The notes: generated by a model not told the origin, from the letters alone. 64,000 nt of DNA from Streptacidiphilus fuscans (GCF_015690355.1 NZ_JADPRT010000007.1:367558-431557), one strand, 5' to 3'. Shown: positions 23,514 through 33,224, counted from the first letter of the stretch. Numbers and translations: made by a program.

Positions 23514-25873
23514 GCACGCGTGCCATCCGCACGGAGAAGAACCTCCAGAACATCACCAGTGCCCACCCGGACGGCATCGGCGGCTCGCCGCTGCGCCCGG
23601 ACGGCATCCTCAAGGTCAAGGGTGAGTTCGCCTACTCGTCCGACATGTGGCACGAGGACATGCTGTGGGGCATGGCGCTGCGCTCGCCGCACGCCCACGC
23701 GCGGATCCTCTCGGTGGACACCTCCGAGGCGGTCAAGCACCCCGGCGTGTACGCGGTGATGACCTACGACGACATCCCCGGCTCGAAGTTCTACGGCCTG
23801 GAGATCCAGGACCAGCCGGCGCTGGCCACGGGCAAGATCCGCTACCACGGCGAGGCCATCGCCATCGTCGCGGCCGACCACCCGGAGACCGCCCGCCGGG
23901 CGCTCGCCAAGATCAAGGTCGAGTACGAGATCCTGCCGACCATCACCACCGAGGAGCAGTGCCTCGACCCGGAGACCTACGGGTACGTGCACGAGCCGTC
24001 GGAGTACAAGGGCCACGCGTCCGGCAACGTCGTCCACTCGCAGAAGGTGATCTACGGCCAGGGCGTCACCGACGAGGTCCGCGCGCAGGCCGACGTGATC
24101 GTCAAGGGCGACTACGTGGTCGGCATGCAGGACCAGGCCTTCCTCGGCCCGGAGTCCGGTCTGGCCGTGCCCGCCGAGGACGGCGGCATGGACCTCTACA
24201 TCGCCACCCAGTGGCTGCACGTGGACCGGCAGCAGATCGCGCCGGTGCTGGGCCTGCCGGAGAACAAGGTCCGGCTCACCCTGGCCGGCGTCGGCGGCGC
24301 GTTCGGCGGTCGCGAGGACCTGTCGATGCAGATCCACGCCTGCCTGCTGGCGCAGCGCACCGGAAAGCCCGTCAAGATCGTGTACTCCCGCGAGGAGTCG
24401 TTCTTCGGGCACGTGCACCGCCACCCGGCCAAGCTGACCTACGAGCACGGCGCCACCCGCGACGGCAAGCTGGTCTACTGCGACGCCCGGATCGTGCTGG
24501 ACGGCGGCGCCTACGCCTCCGCCTCCCCGGCCGTCGTCGGCAACGCGGCCTCGCTGGGCATGGGCCCGTACGAGGTGCCGAACGTCAACATGTTCGCCAT
24601 CGCGCTCTACTCCAACAACCCGTCCTGCGGCGCCATGCGCGGCTTCGGCGCGGTCCAGGCCTGCTTCGCCTACGAGGCGCAACTGGACAAGCTGGCCGCC
24701 GAGTTGAACATGGACCCGGTGGAGCTGCGGCAGCTCAACGCGGTCTCGCAGGGCTCGATCATGCCGACCGGCCAGGAGATCGACTCCCCGGCCCCGGTCG
24801 CCGACCTGCTGCGCCGGGTCAAGGAGCTCCCGCTTCCCCCAGCGCTGGACACCACGCACCTGGACATCCGCGAGATCCCCGGCGCGCTGTCGAACACCTC
24901 GCACGGCGAGGGCATCGTCCGCGGCGTCGGCTACGCGGTCGGCATCAAGAACGTCGGCTTCTCCGAGGGCTTCGACGACTACTCGACCGCCCGGGTCCGC
25001 CTGGAGGTCATCGGCGGTGAGCCGGTCGCCATGGTGCACACCGCCATGGCCGAGGTCGGCCAGGGCGGCGTCACCGTCCACGGCCAGATCGCCCGGACCG
25101 AGCTGGGCGTCGAGCGGGTCACCATCCACCCGGCCAACACCGAGGTGGGGTCGGCCGGTTCGACCTCCGCGTCGCGCCAGACCTACATGACCGGCGGCGC
25201 CGTCAAGCTGGCCGCCGAGGCGGTCCGCAACGAGCTGCTGGCGCTGGGCCGCAAGCGCTACGGCTGGACGTACAACGACCTGTCGCTGGTCGGCGGCAAG
25301 GTGGTCTCCGCCTCCTCGGGCGTGCTGATCTCCATCGTCGACCTGCTCGGCGACTCCGTGATCGACCTGACCCGCGAGCACCACCACCGCCCCACCGTCC
25401 CCTTCGACAAGGAGACCGGCCAGGGCTTCGGCCACGTCCAGTACACCTTCTGCGCCCACCGCGCCGTGGTGGACGTGGACGTGGAGCTGGGCCTGGTCAA
25501 GGTGGTCGAGCTGGCCGCCGCCCAGGACGTGGGCAAGGCGCTCAACCCGCTCTCCGTGGTCGGCCAGATCCAGGGCGGTTCGACCCAGGGCCTCGGCCTC
25601 GCGGTCATGGAGGAGATCGTCGTCAAGGACGGCAAGGTCAGGAACCCGTCCTTCACCGACTACCTCATCCCCACCATCCTGGACACCCCGCCGATGCCGG
25701 TGGACGTCCTCGAACTCGCCGACGAGCACGCCCCCTACGGGCTGCGCGGTGTCGGCGAGGCACCCACCCTGTCGTCGACCCCCGCCGTCGTCGCGGCCAT
25801 CCGCGCGGCCACCGGCCTCGCGCTGGACCGCGTGCCGGTCCGGCCCGAGCACCTGACGGGCACAGAGGGCTGA
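23510..25873 (+). CDS. xdhA: Xanthine dehydrogenase, molybdenum-binding subunit
   Basis: A 787-residue molybdopterin-binding catalytic subunit that hydroxylates hypoxanthine and xanthine to urate. The cofactor-binding loops are VGGAFGGREDLSMQ (near 262-275), CGAMRGFGAVQACFAYE (near 374-390) and GQGGVTVHGQIA. GLRGVGEAPTLSSTPAVVAAI near the C-terminus carries the base Glu of the family. The start is the GTG at 23510 overlapping the Fe-S gene stop (GTGA), with GGAGGTG upstream; the longer in-frame opening is the Fe-S gene in another frame. Specificity for xanthine is inferred from the purine-degradation context. Confidence 0.92.
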   Translation: MSTRAIRTEKNLQNITSAHPDGIGGSPLRPDGILKVKGEFAYSSDMWHEDMLWGMALRSPHAHARILSVDTSEAVKHPGVYAVMTYDDIPGSKFYGLEIQDQPALATGKIRYHGEAIAIVAADHPETARRALAKIKVEYEILPTITTEEQCLDPETYGYVHEPSEYKGHASGNVVHSQKVIYGQGVTDEVRAQADVIVKGDYVVGMQDQAFLGPESGLAVPAEDGGMDLYIATQWLHVDRQQIAPVLGLPENKVRLTLAGVGGAFGGREDLSMQIHACLLAQRTGKPVKIVYSREESFFGHVHRHPAKLTYEHGATRDGKLVYCDARIVLDGGAYASASPAVVGNAASLGMGPYEVPNVNMFAIALYSNNPSCGAMRGFGAVQACFAYEAQLDKLAAELNMDPVELRQLNAVSQGSIMPTGQEIDSPAPVADLLRRVKELPLPPALDTTHLDIREIPGALSNTSHGEGIVRGVGYAVGIKNVGFSEGFDDYSTARVRLEVIGGEPVAMVHTAMAEVGQGGVTVHGQIARTELGVERVTIHPANTEVGSAGSTSASRQTYMTGGAVKLAAEAVRNELLALGRKRYGWTYNDLSLVGGKVVSASSGVLISIVDLLGDSVIDLTREHHHRPTVPFDKETGQGFGHVQYTFCAHRAVVDVDVELGLVKVVELAAAQDVGKALNPLSVVGQIQGGSTQGLGLAVMEEIVVKDGKVRNPSFTDYLIPTILDTPPMPVDVLELADEHAPYGLRGVGEAPTLSSTPAVVAAIRAATGLALDRVPVRPEHLTGTEG

Positions 25874-25892
25874 CGACGGCTCACAGACCGCT

Positions 25893-25937
25893 CCGGGGCG
25901 GGGCAACCATGTCTCGTCTTCCCGCGCCTCGCCCCGG
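25893..25937 (+). terminator. Probable terminator after the xanthine dehydrogenase operon
   Basis: CCGGGGCG (25893-25900) pairs with CGCCCCGG (25930-25937) around a 29-nt loop, 20 bp after the molybdenum-subunit stop. The 251-bp gap holds no recognisable gene. Confidence 0.5.
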
Positions 25938-26124
25938 GGCAGCACCAACGCACAGAAAGACACCGATGTACCCCGCACTCGCCAGCACGCAGCCTTCGCC
26001 GAGGCCCGTGCATCACGGCAGCTGTAGAAAGTAGCGCGCCGCACCGTCCCCTGAATCCCTGCCTAGAGGGTCACCCAGGCCGGCCGCTCCACCCCAACCC
26101 CCTACGAAACTTGGGAGTGGAACC

Positions 26125-27606
26125 GTGACCCAGACTTCCACGGAATCCAGCCTCACCCCTTCCGGCGACCCCACCCGGTCCCCGGAACCCAAACCGAAGA
26201 ACGCGCTGGACGCGTACTTCAAGATCTCCGCCAGAGGTTCCACCCTCGCCGGAGAGGTCCGAGGTGGTCTGACCACCTTCATGGCCATGGCGTACATCCT
26301 TCTGTTGAACCCCATCATCCTGTCGGTGGCGGACGTCAACGGGAACCATCTGAGCCATGCCCAGGTGACCACCGCAACGGCCCTGGCCGCGGCGGTCACC
26401 ACGATCCTCCTCGGCGTCGTCGGCAACGCGCCGCTCGCAGCGGCCGCCGGTCTGAGCGTCTCCAACACCCTTGCCGCGGTGATGGTCCCCCACGTCACCT
26501 GGCCGCAGGCAATGGGCCTCTGCGTCATCTACGGCGCGGCGATCGTGCTGCTGGTCGTGACCGGTCTTCGCGAGAAGATCATGAACGGCATCCCGATGGC
26601 GCTCAAGCACGCCATCACCATCGGCATCGGTCTCTTCATCGCACTGATCGGCCTGGTCAACGCGGGCTTCGTGTCCCGCATCCCGGACGCCGCGGGTACG
26701 GACACGCCGCTCCAGCTCGGCATCAACAACAACCTGCAGGGCTGGCCGGTACTGATCTTCGCGATCACGCTGCTGACCATCTTCGTCCTGCAGACCCGCA
26801 AGGTCCCGGGCGCGATCCTGATCGGCATCATGACCGGCACCGTGCTCTCGGTGATCCTCAACGCGGTGCTCAACATCCCGGCCTCGGTCTGGGGTCTGTC
26901 CGTGCCGAAGTGGCCCGGAAACCCGGTCGCCAGCCCGGACTTCGGTCTCTTCGGGCACATCGACCTGTTCGGCGCCTTCGGCAGCAAGGGCATGGGCGCG
27001 CTGAGCGCGGGCTTCGCGGTCTTCGCCCTGGTCCTGGCCGGGTTCTTCGACGCGATGGCCACCATCATCGGCATCGGCACCGAGGCCGGTCTGGCCGACG
27101 AGCAGGGCCGGATGCCGGGCCTGTCCAAGGCGCTGTTCGTGGACGGCACCGGCGGCATCATCGGCGGTCTGTCCGGCGCGTCCGGCCAGACGGTCTTCAT
27201 CGAGTCGGCCACCGGCGTCGGCGAAGGCGCCCGGACCGGTTTCTCCAGCGTCGTCACCGGCCTGGTCTTCGCCGCGATGCTGTTCTTCACGCCGCTGGCC
27301 GGCATGGTGCCGGGTCAGGTCGCGGCGGCCGCCCTGGTGGTCATCGGCTCGATGATGCTGTCCCAGGCGCGTCATATCGAGTGGGGCGACCGGGAGGTGG
27401 CCATCCCGGCCTTCCTCACCATCGCTCTGATGCCGTTCACTTACTCGATCACCGCCGGTGTCGGCGCAGGCGTGATCGCCTACTGTGCGATCAAGGCCGG
27501 CCGGGGCCGGTGGCGTGAGCCGGGCGTGCTGATGTGGGGACTGACCGCGGTCTTCCTCGTCTACTTCGCCCTGCACCCGATCAAGGAATGGCTCGGCGTC
27601 CACTGA
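26125..27606 (+). CDS. NCS2-family purine permease (AzgA type)
   Basis: A 493-residue membrane transporter with about 12-14 helices of the NCS2/AzgA hypoxanthine-guanine-adenine permease group. Markers are RGGLTTFMAMAYILLLNP (about 49-66), GNAPLAAAAGLSVSNTLAAVMV, and DGTGGIIGGLSGASGQTVFIESATGVGEGARTG, the helix 8-10 substrate region. It should import purine bases by proton symport to feed xanthine dehydrogenase. The GTG at 26125 has TGGGAGTGG upstream. It lies between the xanthine dehydrogenase operon and XdhC in the same direction, and its function fits both. Confidence 0.9.
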   Translation: MTQTSTESSLTPSGDPTRSPEPKPKNALDAYFKISARGSTLAGEVRGGLTTFMAMAYILLLNPIILSVADVNGNHLSHAQVTTATALAAAVTTILLGVVGNAPLAAAAGLSVSNTLAAVMVPHVTWPQAMGLCVIYGAAIVLLVVTGLREKIMNGIPMALKHAITIGIGLFIALIGLVNAGFVSRIPDAAGTDTPLQLGINNNLQGWPVLIFAITLLTIFVLQTRKVPGAILIGIMTGTVLSVILNAVLNIPASVWGLSVPKWPGNPVASPDFGLFGHIDLFGAFGSKGMGALSAGFAVFALVLAGFFDAMATIIGIGTEAGLADEQGRMPGLSKALFVDGTGGIIGGLSGASGQTVFIESATGVGEGARTGFSSVVTGLVFAAMLFFTPLAGMVPGQVAAAALVVIGSMMLSQARHIEWGDREVAIPAFLTIALMPFTYSITAGVGAGVIAYCAIKAGRGRWREPGVLMWGLTAVFLVYFALHPIKEWLGVH

Positions 27607-27690
27607 GCCTTCCGCCGGGGGGCCCCGCCGTCGGGGGGGGCGACCCCGCACCCACGCGTTACCACAACATACACCGGAGGAGCCCCTCCC

Positions 27691-28872
27691 ATGCAGGACA
27701 TCGCCGAGCAGCTCGCCGCCTGGCACCGTGCGGGACGTCCGTTCGCCGTGGCCACCGTCGTCTCGGTCTCCGGGAGCGCACCGCGCGACCCGGGCGCCGC
27801 GTTGGCCGTGGACGCGGACGGCGAGGCGGTCGGCTCGGTCTCCGGCGGCTGCGTCGAGGGCGCGGTCTACGAGCTGTGCCAGGAGGCGCTGGCCTCCGGC
27901 GAGCCGGTGCTGCAGACCTTCGGCTACAGCGACGAGGACGCCTTCGCCGTCGGCCTGACCTGCGGCGGGATCATCGACATCTTCGTCCAGCCGGTCGTCC
28001 CCGGCGCCTCCGAGGGCATGGACGCGGGCATCGCCTACGTCCAGTCCGGCACGCCGGTGGCGCTGGTCCGCTGCATCAGCGGCCCGGCCGGGCTGCTGGG
28101 CCGGACCCTCGCCGTCACCGGCGACGCGCACCACGGGGCGCTCGACGCAGGGGAGTTGGCCGGCGGCCCGGAACTGGAGATCGCCGCCGTCGTGCACGCC
28201 CGCGCGATGCTGGACGCCGGCCGCACCGGTCGGCTGACGCTGGCGCTGGACGGCCGCCCGTGCGATCCCAACGCGAGCGACGCCGCCGTCTTCTTCGTCG
28301 AGTCGTACGTGCCCGCGCCGCGCATGATCGTCTTCGGTGCCATCGACTTCGCCGGAGCGGTCGCGAAGATCGGCAAGTTCCTCGGCTACGACGTGACCGT
28401 CTGCGACGCCCGCCCGGTCTTCGCGACCGAGCGCCGCTTCCCCGAGGCCGACCGCGTGGTGGTCGACTGGCCGCACCGCTACCTGGAGGCCGAGGCGGAG
28501 GCCGGTCGACTGGACTCCCGAACCGCACTGTGCGTGCTGACCCATGACGCCAAGTTCGACGTGCCGCTGCTGGAACGCGCGCTGCGGATGCCGCTCGGCT
28601 TCGTCGGCGCGATGGGCTCGCGCCGCACCCACGGCGACCGGCTGGAGCGGCTGCGCGAGATCGGCCTGACCGAGGTCGAGCTGAACCGGCTCCGCTCCCC
28701 CATCGGCCTGGACCTGGGCGCGCGCACCCCGGAGGAGACGGCCGTCGCGGTCGCCGCCGAGATCGTCGCCCACCGCCGCGGCGGCAGCTGCCTGCCGCTC
28801 AGCGCGCACGACGGGCCGATCCACCACGACCTGCGCAGCGCGAAGCTGGCGGAGCCGCGCCGGATAGCCTGA
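27691..28872 (+). CDS. xdhC: XdhC/CoxI-family molybdenum cofactor insertion factor
   Basis: 393 residues. XdhC binds molybdenum cofactor, aids its sulphuration and inserts it in xanthine dehydrogenase. The N-terminal XdhC-CoxI domain has VSVSGSAPRDPGAALAV and GSVSGGCVEGAVYE; LTCGGIIDIFVQP contains the Cys that binds the cofactor in this family. A Rossmann-like domain follows (MIVFGAIDFAGAVAKIGKFLGYDVTVCDARPVFAT) and SPIGLDLGARTPEETAVAVAAEIVAHRRG closes the protein. GGAGGAG precedes the ATG. It is 84 bp after the permease and probably in the same unit. Confidence 0.94.
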   Translation: MQDIAEQLAAWHRAGRPFAVATVVSVSGSAPRDPGAALAVDADGEAVGSVSGGCVEGAVYELCQEALASGEPVLQTFGYSDEDAFAVGLTCGGIIDIFVQPVVPGASEGMDAGIAYVQSGTPVALVRCISGPAGLLGRTLAVTGDAHHGALDAGELAGGPELEIAAVVHARAMLDAGRTGRLTLALDGRPCDPNASDAAVFFVESYVPAPRMIVFGAIDFAGAVAKIGKFLGYDVTVCDARPVFATERRFPEADRVVVDWPHRYLEAEAEAGRLDSRTALCVLTHDAKFDVPLLERALRMPLGFVGAMGSRRTHGDRLERLREIGLTEVELNRLRSPIGLDLGARTPEETAVAVAAEIVAHRRGGSCLPLSAHDGPIHHDLRSAKLAEPRRIA

Positions 28873-28938
28873 GCGCGCACGACTTGCATTCAATAAGTGA
28901 ACAGATGGGCAGCTGCAGAGGGCAGCAACTGTCCGGAT

Positions 28939-28966
28939 TTGACTTCATAACCTCAAGGAATAACCT
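28939..28966 (+). promoter_or_regulatory. Predicted promoter of the sugar transporter gene
   Basis: TTGACT (28939-28944), a 16-bp spacer and TAACCT (28961-28966). Transcription would start near 28973, which supports the GTG at 29026 as the start codon over a TTG at 28975. An inverted TTCA-N5-TGAA lies about 40 bp upstream. Confidence 0.55.
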
Positions 28967-29025
28967 CTGTCGCGTTGAACTTATCCTTCGAGTCCGGTAA
29001 CGAAGCCGGGCGTCTGGAGCGCAAC

Positions 29026-30435
29026 GTGACCACCACCACCGGGTCCAGGCGGCCGGCCGGAGCTGCGGCCGACAACCTGGGCCACGTCGTTTTCATCACC
29101 GCGGCCGCCGCCATGGGCGGCTTTCTCTTCGGCTACGACAGCTCCGTGATCAACGGGGCCGTGACCGCGATCCAGCACAAGTACCAGGTCGGCTCCGCCG
29201 AGCTGGCGCAGGTCGTCGCTGTCGCGCTGATCGGCAGCGCCATCGGCGCCGCGCTGGCCGGACGGATGGCCGACCGGCTGGGCCGGATCCGGGTCATGCA
29301 GATCGCCGCCGCGCTCTTCACCGTGAGCGCCATCGGCTCGGCGCTGCCCTTCTCGCTCTGGGACCTGGTCCTGTGGCGCACGCTGGGCGGCATCGGCATC
29401 GGCATGGCCTCGGTGATCGGCCCCGCGTACATCGCCGAGGTGGCCCCGCCCGCCTACCGCGGCCGGCTCGGCTCGTTCCAGCAGGCCGCCATCGTCATCG
29501 GCATCGCGATATCCCAGCTCGTCAACTGGGGCATCCTGCAGGCCGCGCACGGCAACCAGCGCGGACACCTGCTCGGCGTCGAGGCGTGGCAGGTCATGCT
29601 CGGCGTGATGGTGGTCCCGGCCGTCCTCTACGGCCTGCTGTCCTTCGCGATCCCCGAGTCGCCGCGCTTCCTGATCTCCGCCGGCCGGATCGACCGCGCC
29701 AAGGCGGTCATCGCCGAGGTCGAGGGCCACAGCACCGACCTGGACGCCCGCGTCGCCGAGATCGACGAGGCGATGCGCAGCGAGCACCGCTCCACCTTCA
29801 AGGACCTGCTCGGCGGCGGGTTCGGCCTGCTGCCGATCGTCTGGGTGGGGATCGGCCTCTCGGTCTTCCAGCAGCTGGTCGGCATCAACGTGGCCTTCTA
29901 CTACAGCTCGACGCTGTGGCAGTCGGTCGGCGTCGACCCGAGCTCGTCGTTCTTCTACTCGTTCACGACGTCGATCATCAACATCATCGGCACGGTCGTG
30001 GCGATCGTCCTGGTCGACCGGATCGGCCGCAAGCCGCTGGCGCTGATCGGCTCGGTCGGCATGACGGTCTCGCTGGCACTGGAGGCCTGGGCCTTCTCCG
30101 CCCTGCACGGCGGCACCCTGCCGCACACCCAGGGCGTGGTGGCGCTCGTCGCGGCGCACGCGTTCGTCTTCTTCTTCGCCATGTCGTGGGGCGTGGTGGT
30201 CTGGGTGATGCTGGGCGAGATGTTCCCCAACCACATCCGGGCCGCTGCCCTGGGCGTCGCGGCGGCTGCGCAGTGGATCGCCAACTGGGCCATCACCGCC
30301 AGCTTCCCGAGCCTCTCCGGCTGGAACCTGACGGGGACGTACGTGATCTACGCGGCCTTCGCACTGCTCTCGATCCCGTTCGTGCTCAAGTTCGTCCGCG
30401 AGACCAAGGGCAAGTCCCTGGAGGAGATGGGCTGA
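29026..30435 (+). CDS. MFS sugar porter family transporter
   Basis: A 469-residue 12-helix sugar/H+ symporter of the GLUT/XylE group. Signatures: GGFLFGYDSSVINGA (helix 1), GRMADRLGRIRVM (loop 2-3), PAYIAEVAPPAYRGRLGSFQQ, PESPRFLIS (end of N-half), VFQQLVGINVAFYYS (helix 7), VDRIGRKPL (loop 8-9) and FVRETKGKSLEEM at the end. The substrate is a hexose or pentose by family. The GTG at 29026 has TGGAGCG upstream and sits after the predicted promoter. An in-frame TTG at 28975 would add 17 residues including a TTA codon. A strong terminator follows. Confidence 0.9.
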   Translation: MTTTTGSRRPAGAAADNLGHVVFITAAAAMGGFLFGYDSSVINGAVTAIQHKYQVGSAELAQVVAVALIGSAIGAALAGRMADRLGRIRVMQIAAALFTVSAIGSALPFSLWDLVLWRTLGGIGIGMASVIGPAYIAEVAPPAYRGRLGSFQQAAIVIGIAISQLVNWGILQAAHGNQRGHLLGVEAWQVMLGVMVVPAVLYGLLSFAIPESPRFLISAGRIDRAKAVIAEVEGHSTDLDARVAEIDEAMRSEHRSTFKDLLGGGFGLLPIVWVGIGLSVFQQLVGINVAFYYSSTLWQSVGVDPSSSFFYSFTTSIINIIGTVVAIVLVDRIGRKPLALIGSVGMTVSLALEAWAFSALHGGTLPHTQGVVALVAAHAFVFFFAMSWGVVVWVMLGEMFPNHIRAAALGVAAAAQWIANWAITASFPSLSGWNLTGTYVIYAAFALLSIPFVLKFVRETKGKSLEEMG

Positions 30436-30457
30436 CGCCCCTGCTGGATCGCTCCCG

Positions 30458-30490
30458 CGGCGCGGCTGGTGTGGTTCACCAGCCGCGCCG
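30458..30490 (+). terminator. Terminator after the sugar transporter gene
   Basis: CGGCGCGGCTGGTG (30458-30471), loop TGGTT, CACCAGCCGCGCCG (30477-30490): a perfect 14-bp stem 22 bp past the stop. Confidence 0.88.
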
Positions 30491-30615
30491 TCGCGTTCCA
30501 CCAACGTCCCACCGGCGTCCCACCAGCTCATCCGTCACGCCCTCTTGTGCGCGCACCGCCGACGGTGCAAGGTCCCACCCGTACCACCCAGTCAAGATCG
30601 ACGGGAGGCGAGTGT

Positions 30616-32286
30616 ATGCGCATCGCGGGCGTGCTCGGAACAGCTGCCCTGCTGTGTGCTGCCCTGCTCGGCACGGGAACGGCCCATGCCGACGCGGGGC
30701 AGATCGAGACCAACTACCAGAACCCGGTCACCGCACTGCCGCCGGTGAGCCAACCGGGCACGCACCACTGCACCGTGACCGAAATGCAGAACGACTTCGG
30801 CAACACCATCTCCTCCCCCGCCTGGTCAGGCACGGTGACGCCGCCGGCCGACTGCCCGGGGCCGTGGAACAAGGTGGTGCTCACCTGGTCCGGCAGCGTG
30901 CAGGGGCGGCAGTACGACCGGCTGGCCGGCGTGTGGATCGGCGGCGCCGAGGTGCTGCGCACCAGCACGCCCGAGCCCACGGCGGCCGGGATCAGCTGGA
31001 GTCTGCAGAAGGACGTCACCCAGTTCGTCCCGCTGCTGCGCACCCCGCAGCCCATCGCGGTCTCGCTCGGCAACGTGGTCAACAGCACCTACACCGGCGT
31101 CTACGACATGAAGCTGACGCTGACGTACTACCAGGCCGACCACCGGTACCCGCCCGCGCACACCGCCGACCAGGTGCTGCCGCTGTCGGCGTCGACCACC
31201 GACGCCGGGTGGACCTACCTCAACCCCGGCCAGTCGTCCTCCAAGACGGTCACCCTGCCGCGCAACCTGACCGGCGTCGACATGGAGGTCTACGCCCGCG
31301 GCGGCGGCTGCGACGAGCAGTGGTTCGACTCGGTGCCGAACGACCTGGCGGCCAAGTACCCGAACTACCTCTGCGGCGGCGGCCCGTACCGCGAGGTGCA
31401 GGTGGCGGTCGACGGCCGCCCGGCGGGGCTCGCGCAGCCGTACCCGGTCGTCTACTCCGGCGGCATCGTGCCGACGCTGTGGCGGCCGATCCCGGCGATC
31501 GACCAGTTCGTCACGCAGGCGTACGACATCAACCTGACGCCCTTCGCCGGGCTGCTGGTCGACGGCAAGCCGCACACCTTCACCGTCACGCCCTACGGCG
31601 CGGCGGACGGCTGGACCGTCGACAGCACCCTGTTCCTGACGACGGATCACCACGCCGCGCAGACCTACGGCGCGCTGACGAGCGACACCCTCTCGCTCAC
31701 CCCGGCCGTGGCCACCACGGAGACGCCCGGGACCGGCGACACGGTGAATGTCCGCGTCAGCGCCACGCGTGACTGGTCCACCTCCGGGTGGCTCGCCACC
31801 TCGGCGGGCCGGGTGACGACGACGGTGTCCCAGCACGCCTGGTACCTCAACACCGACGCCGTCTCCCAGGGCGGTCAGCTCCAGATCGTGAACCAGCAGG
31901 AGTACGGCGCCACCACGGTGACCACCGCTCCCGAGCACGGCCACGCCACGGCCACCCGGCACGCCTGGTCGTACCCGATCACGGTCGACTCCGACGTCCC
32001 GCTCTACACCGACGGGAACAACTACTCCCTGTCGGCGACGGTCCACCAGGGCCGGATGCTGGACGACAGCGTCCTTACGGGCGACCACTGGCGACAGGTG
32101 GCCGTCACGGACGACTCCGTGGACGCGACCGGCGTGCTGGCCCGCACCAACGGGGTGACGACGGCGGCCGACGGCACCGACTCCGAGCACTGGATCGGCA
32201 CCACGGACACCGGTGCCTGCTACGACCACCTGATCCGTGCCGCGCACGGATACGTCACCACGGGCCGGGTGAGCGACTGTAGTTGA
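30616..32286 (+). CDS. Secreted peptide-N-glycosidase A (PNGase A)-like protein
   Basis: 556 residues with a signal peptide (MRIAGVLGTAALLCAALLG...AHA, cleavage near residue 26). The body matches the plant/fungal/actinobacterial PNGase A family: VVLTWSGSVQGRQYDRLAGVWIGGAEVLRTSTPEPT near 90-125, EVYARGGGCDEQWFDSVPND, GPYREVQVAVDGRPAGLAQPYPVVYSGG split over the middle, LWRPIPAIDQF, and PHTFTVTPYGAADGWTVDSTLFL. The family removes whole N-glycans from glycopeptides at Asn. A role in using plant or fungal glycoproteins outside the cell is inferred; the upstream sugar transporter fits but is separated by a terminator. GGGAGG lies before the ATG. Confidence 0.85.
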   Translation: MRIAGVLGTAALLCAALLGTGTAHADAGQIETNYQNPVTALPPVSQPGTHHCTVTEMQNDFGNTISSPAWSGTVTPPADCPGPWNKVVLTWSGSVQGRQYDRLAGVWIGGAEVLRTSTPEPTAAGISWSLQKDVTQFVPLLRTPQPIAVSLGNVVNSTYTGVYDMKLTLTYYQADHRYPPAHTADQVLPLSASTTDAGWTYLNPGQSSSKTVTLPRNLTGVDMEVYARGGGCDEQWFDSVPNDLAAKYPNYLCGGGPYREVQVAVDGRPAGLAQPYPVVYSGGIVPTLWRPIPAIDQFVTQAYDINLTPFAGLLVDGKPHTFTVTPYGAADGWTVDSTLFLTTDHHAAQTYGALTSDTLSLTPAVATTETPGTGDTVNVRVSATRDWSTSGWLATSAGRVTTTVSQHAWYLNTDAVSQGGQLQIVNQQEYGATTVTTAPEHGHATATRHAWSYPITVDSDVPLYTDGNNYSLSATVHQGRMLDDSVLTGDHWRQVAVTDDSVDATGVLARTNGVTTAADGTDSEHWIGTTDTGACYDHLIRAAHGYVTTGRVSDCS

Positions 32287-32334
32287 CGGATCGTCAACAA
32301 GGGCTCTACGGACCGCGTCGGTGTTGCCCGGACC

Positions 32335-33084
32335 TCACACGGTGAGGGCCAGCAGCACCGGCGCGGCCTTGCGCTGGAGGGTCTCCGCCGCCTCCTTGAG
32401 GCGGTAGGCCTCCTCCACCGGGAGCGAGAAGGCCAGGCAGCCGACGGCGTTCCCCGCAGTGACCGCGACGGCCGCACAGACCGTGCCGATGGCGTACTCC
32501 TGCAGGTCCAGCATCGGCATGGTGACCGGATGGCGGTCCAGGCGCTGGAGCAGAACGCCGGTGTCGACGGTGGTGCGCGAGGTGAACCGCGCCGCCGGAT
32601 GCCGGTTCAGGTGGTCGCGACGCGAGTCGTGGTCCAGCTGCGAGAGCAGGCACTTGCCGATCGCGCTGGCGTGGCCGCTGGCGCGGAAGTCGACCCACTC
32701 GTGGACGCTGGGCGTCATCGGCCCGTCCACCACGGCCTGTACGGAGACCTCGCCGTCGGCGTAGCGGGAGAAGTAGACCGCCGCGCCCAACTCGTCGCGG
32801 AGCGAGGCGAGTTTGGCCACCAGCCGGGACTGCACCAGCTGCTCCCTGTTGGCCTGGCCGAGCATCGCCAGCGCGCCGCCCAGCACGTACGCGCCGTCGT
32901 CGAGGCGCTCCAGATAGCCCTCGCGCACCAGCGAGCGGAGCAGCCGACGGGCGTGCTCGACGGAGAGCTGGACTTCCTCGGCGAGTTCGGAGGCGCTCGC
33001 GCCGAAGCCCCGGCGGTCCACCGCCTCCAGCAGCCGCAGGGCACGTTCGACCGAGCTCCGTGGGGAGTGGTTGTGCGCAGCCAT
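32335..33084 (-). CDS. IclR-like transcriptional regulator
   Basis: 249 residues. The winged helix-turn-helix is SSVERALRLLEAVDRRGFGASASELAEEVQLSVEHARRLLRSLVREGYLE (about 10-60), and the effector domain shows VHEWVDFRASGHASAIGKCLLSQL and AIGTVCAAVAVTAGNAVGCLAFSLP. It has the IclR layout but its recognition helix differs clearly from the AllR-like protein at 52.5 kb, so it is probably not the allantoin regulator. It lies convergent to the PNGase gene. Start ATG at 33084; a GTG at 33090 is also in frame. Effector unknown. Confidence 0.88.
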   Translation of the reverse strand: MAAHNHSPRSSVERALRLLEAVDRRGFGASASELAEEVQLSVEHARRLLRSLVREGYLERLDDGAYVLGGALAMLGQANREQLVQSRLVAKLASLRDELGAAVYFSRYADGEVSVQAVVDGPMTPSVHEWVDFRASGHASAIGKCLLSQLDHDSRRDHLNRHPAARFTSRTTVDTGVLLQRLDRHPVTMPMLDLQEYAIGTVCAAVAVTAGNAVGCLAFSLPVEEAYRLKEAAETLQRKAAPVLLALTV

Positions 33085-33224
33085 GCCCACCAGACTAGCC
33101 GTCAGCCGGTCCGGTGAGCATGGGTTGTGCGGTGTTCGATCCCGGTTCGTACAGGCACATGATCGTGGCGGCCGAAACGCGGGGTGTGCGCGGCTTGATC
33201 CAGGTCAGGACTGGTCAGAACGGG

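Noticed and set aside
32282..32298. GTTGACGGATCGTCAAC as another AllR-type site
   Set aside because: It has the 17-bp size but its half-sites (GTTGAC...GTCAAC) are in the reverse order and it overlaps the stop codon of the PNGase gene; a short hairpin is more likely.
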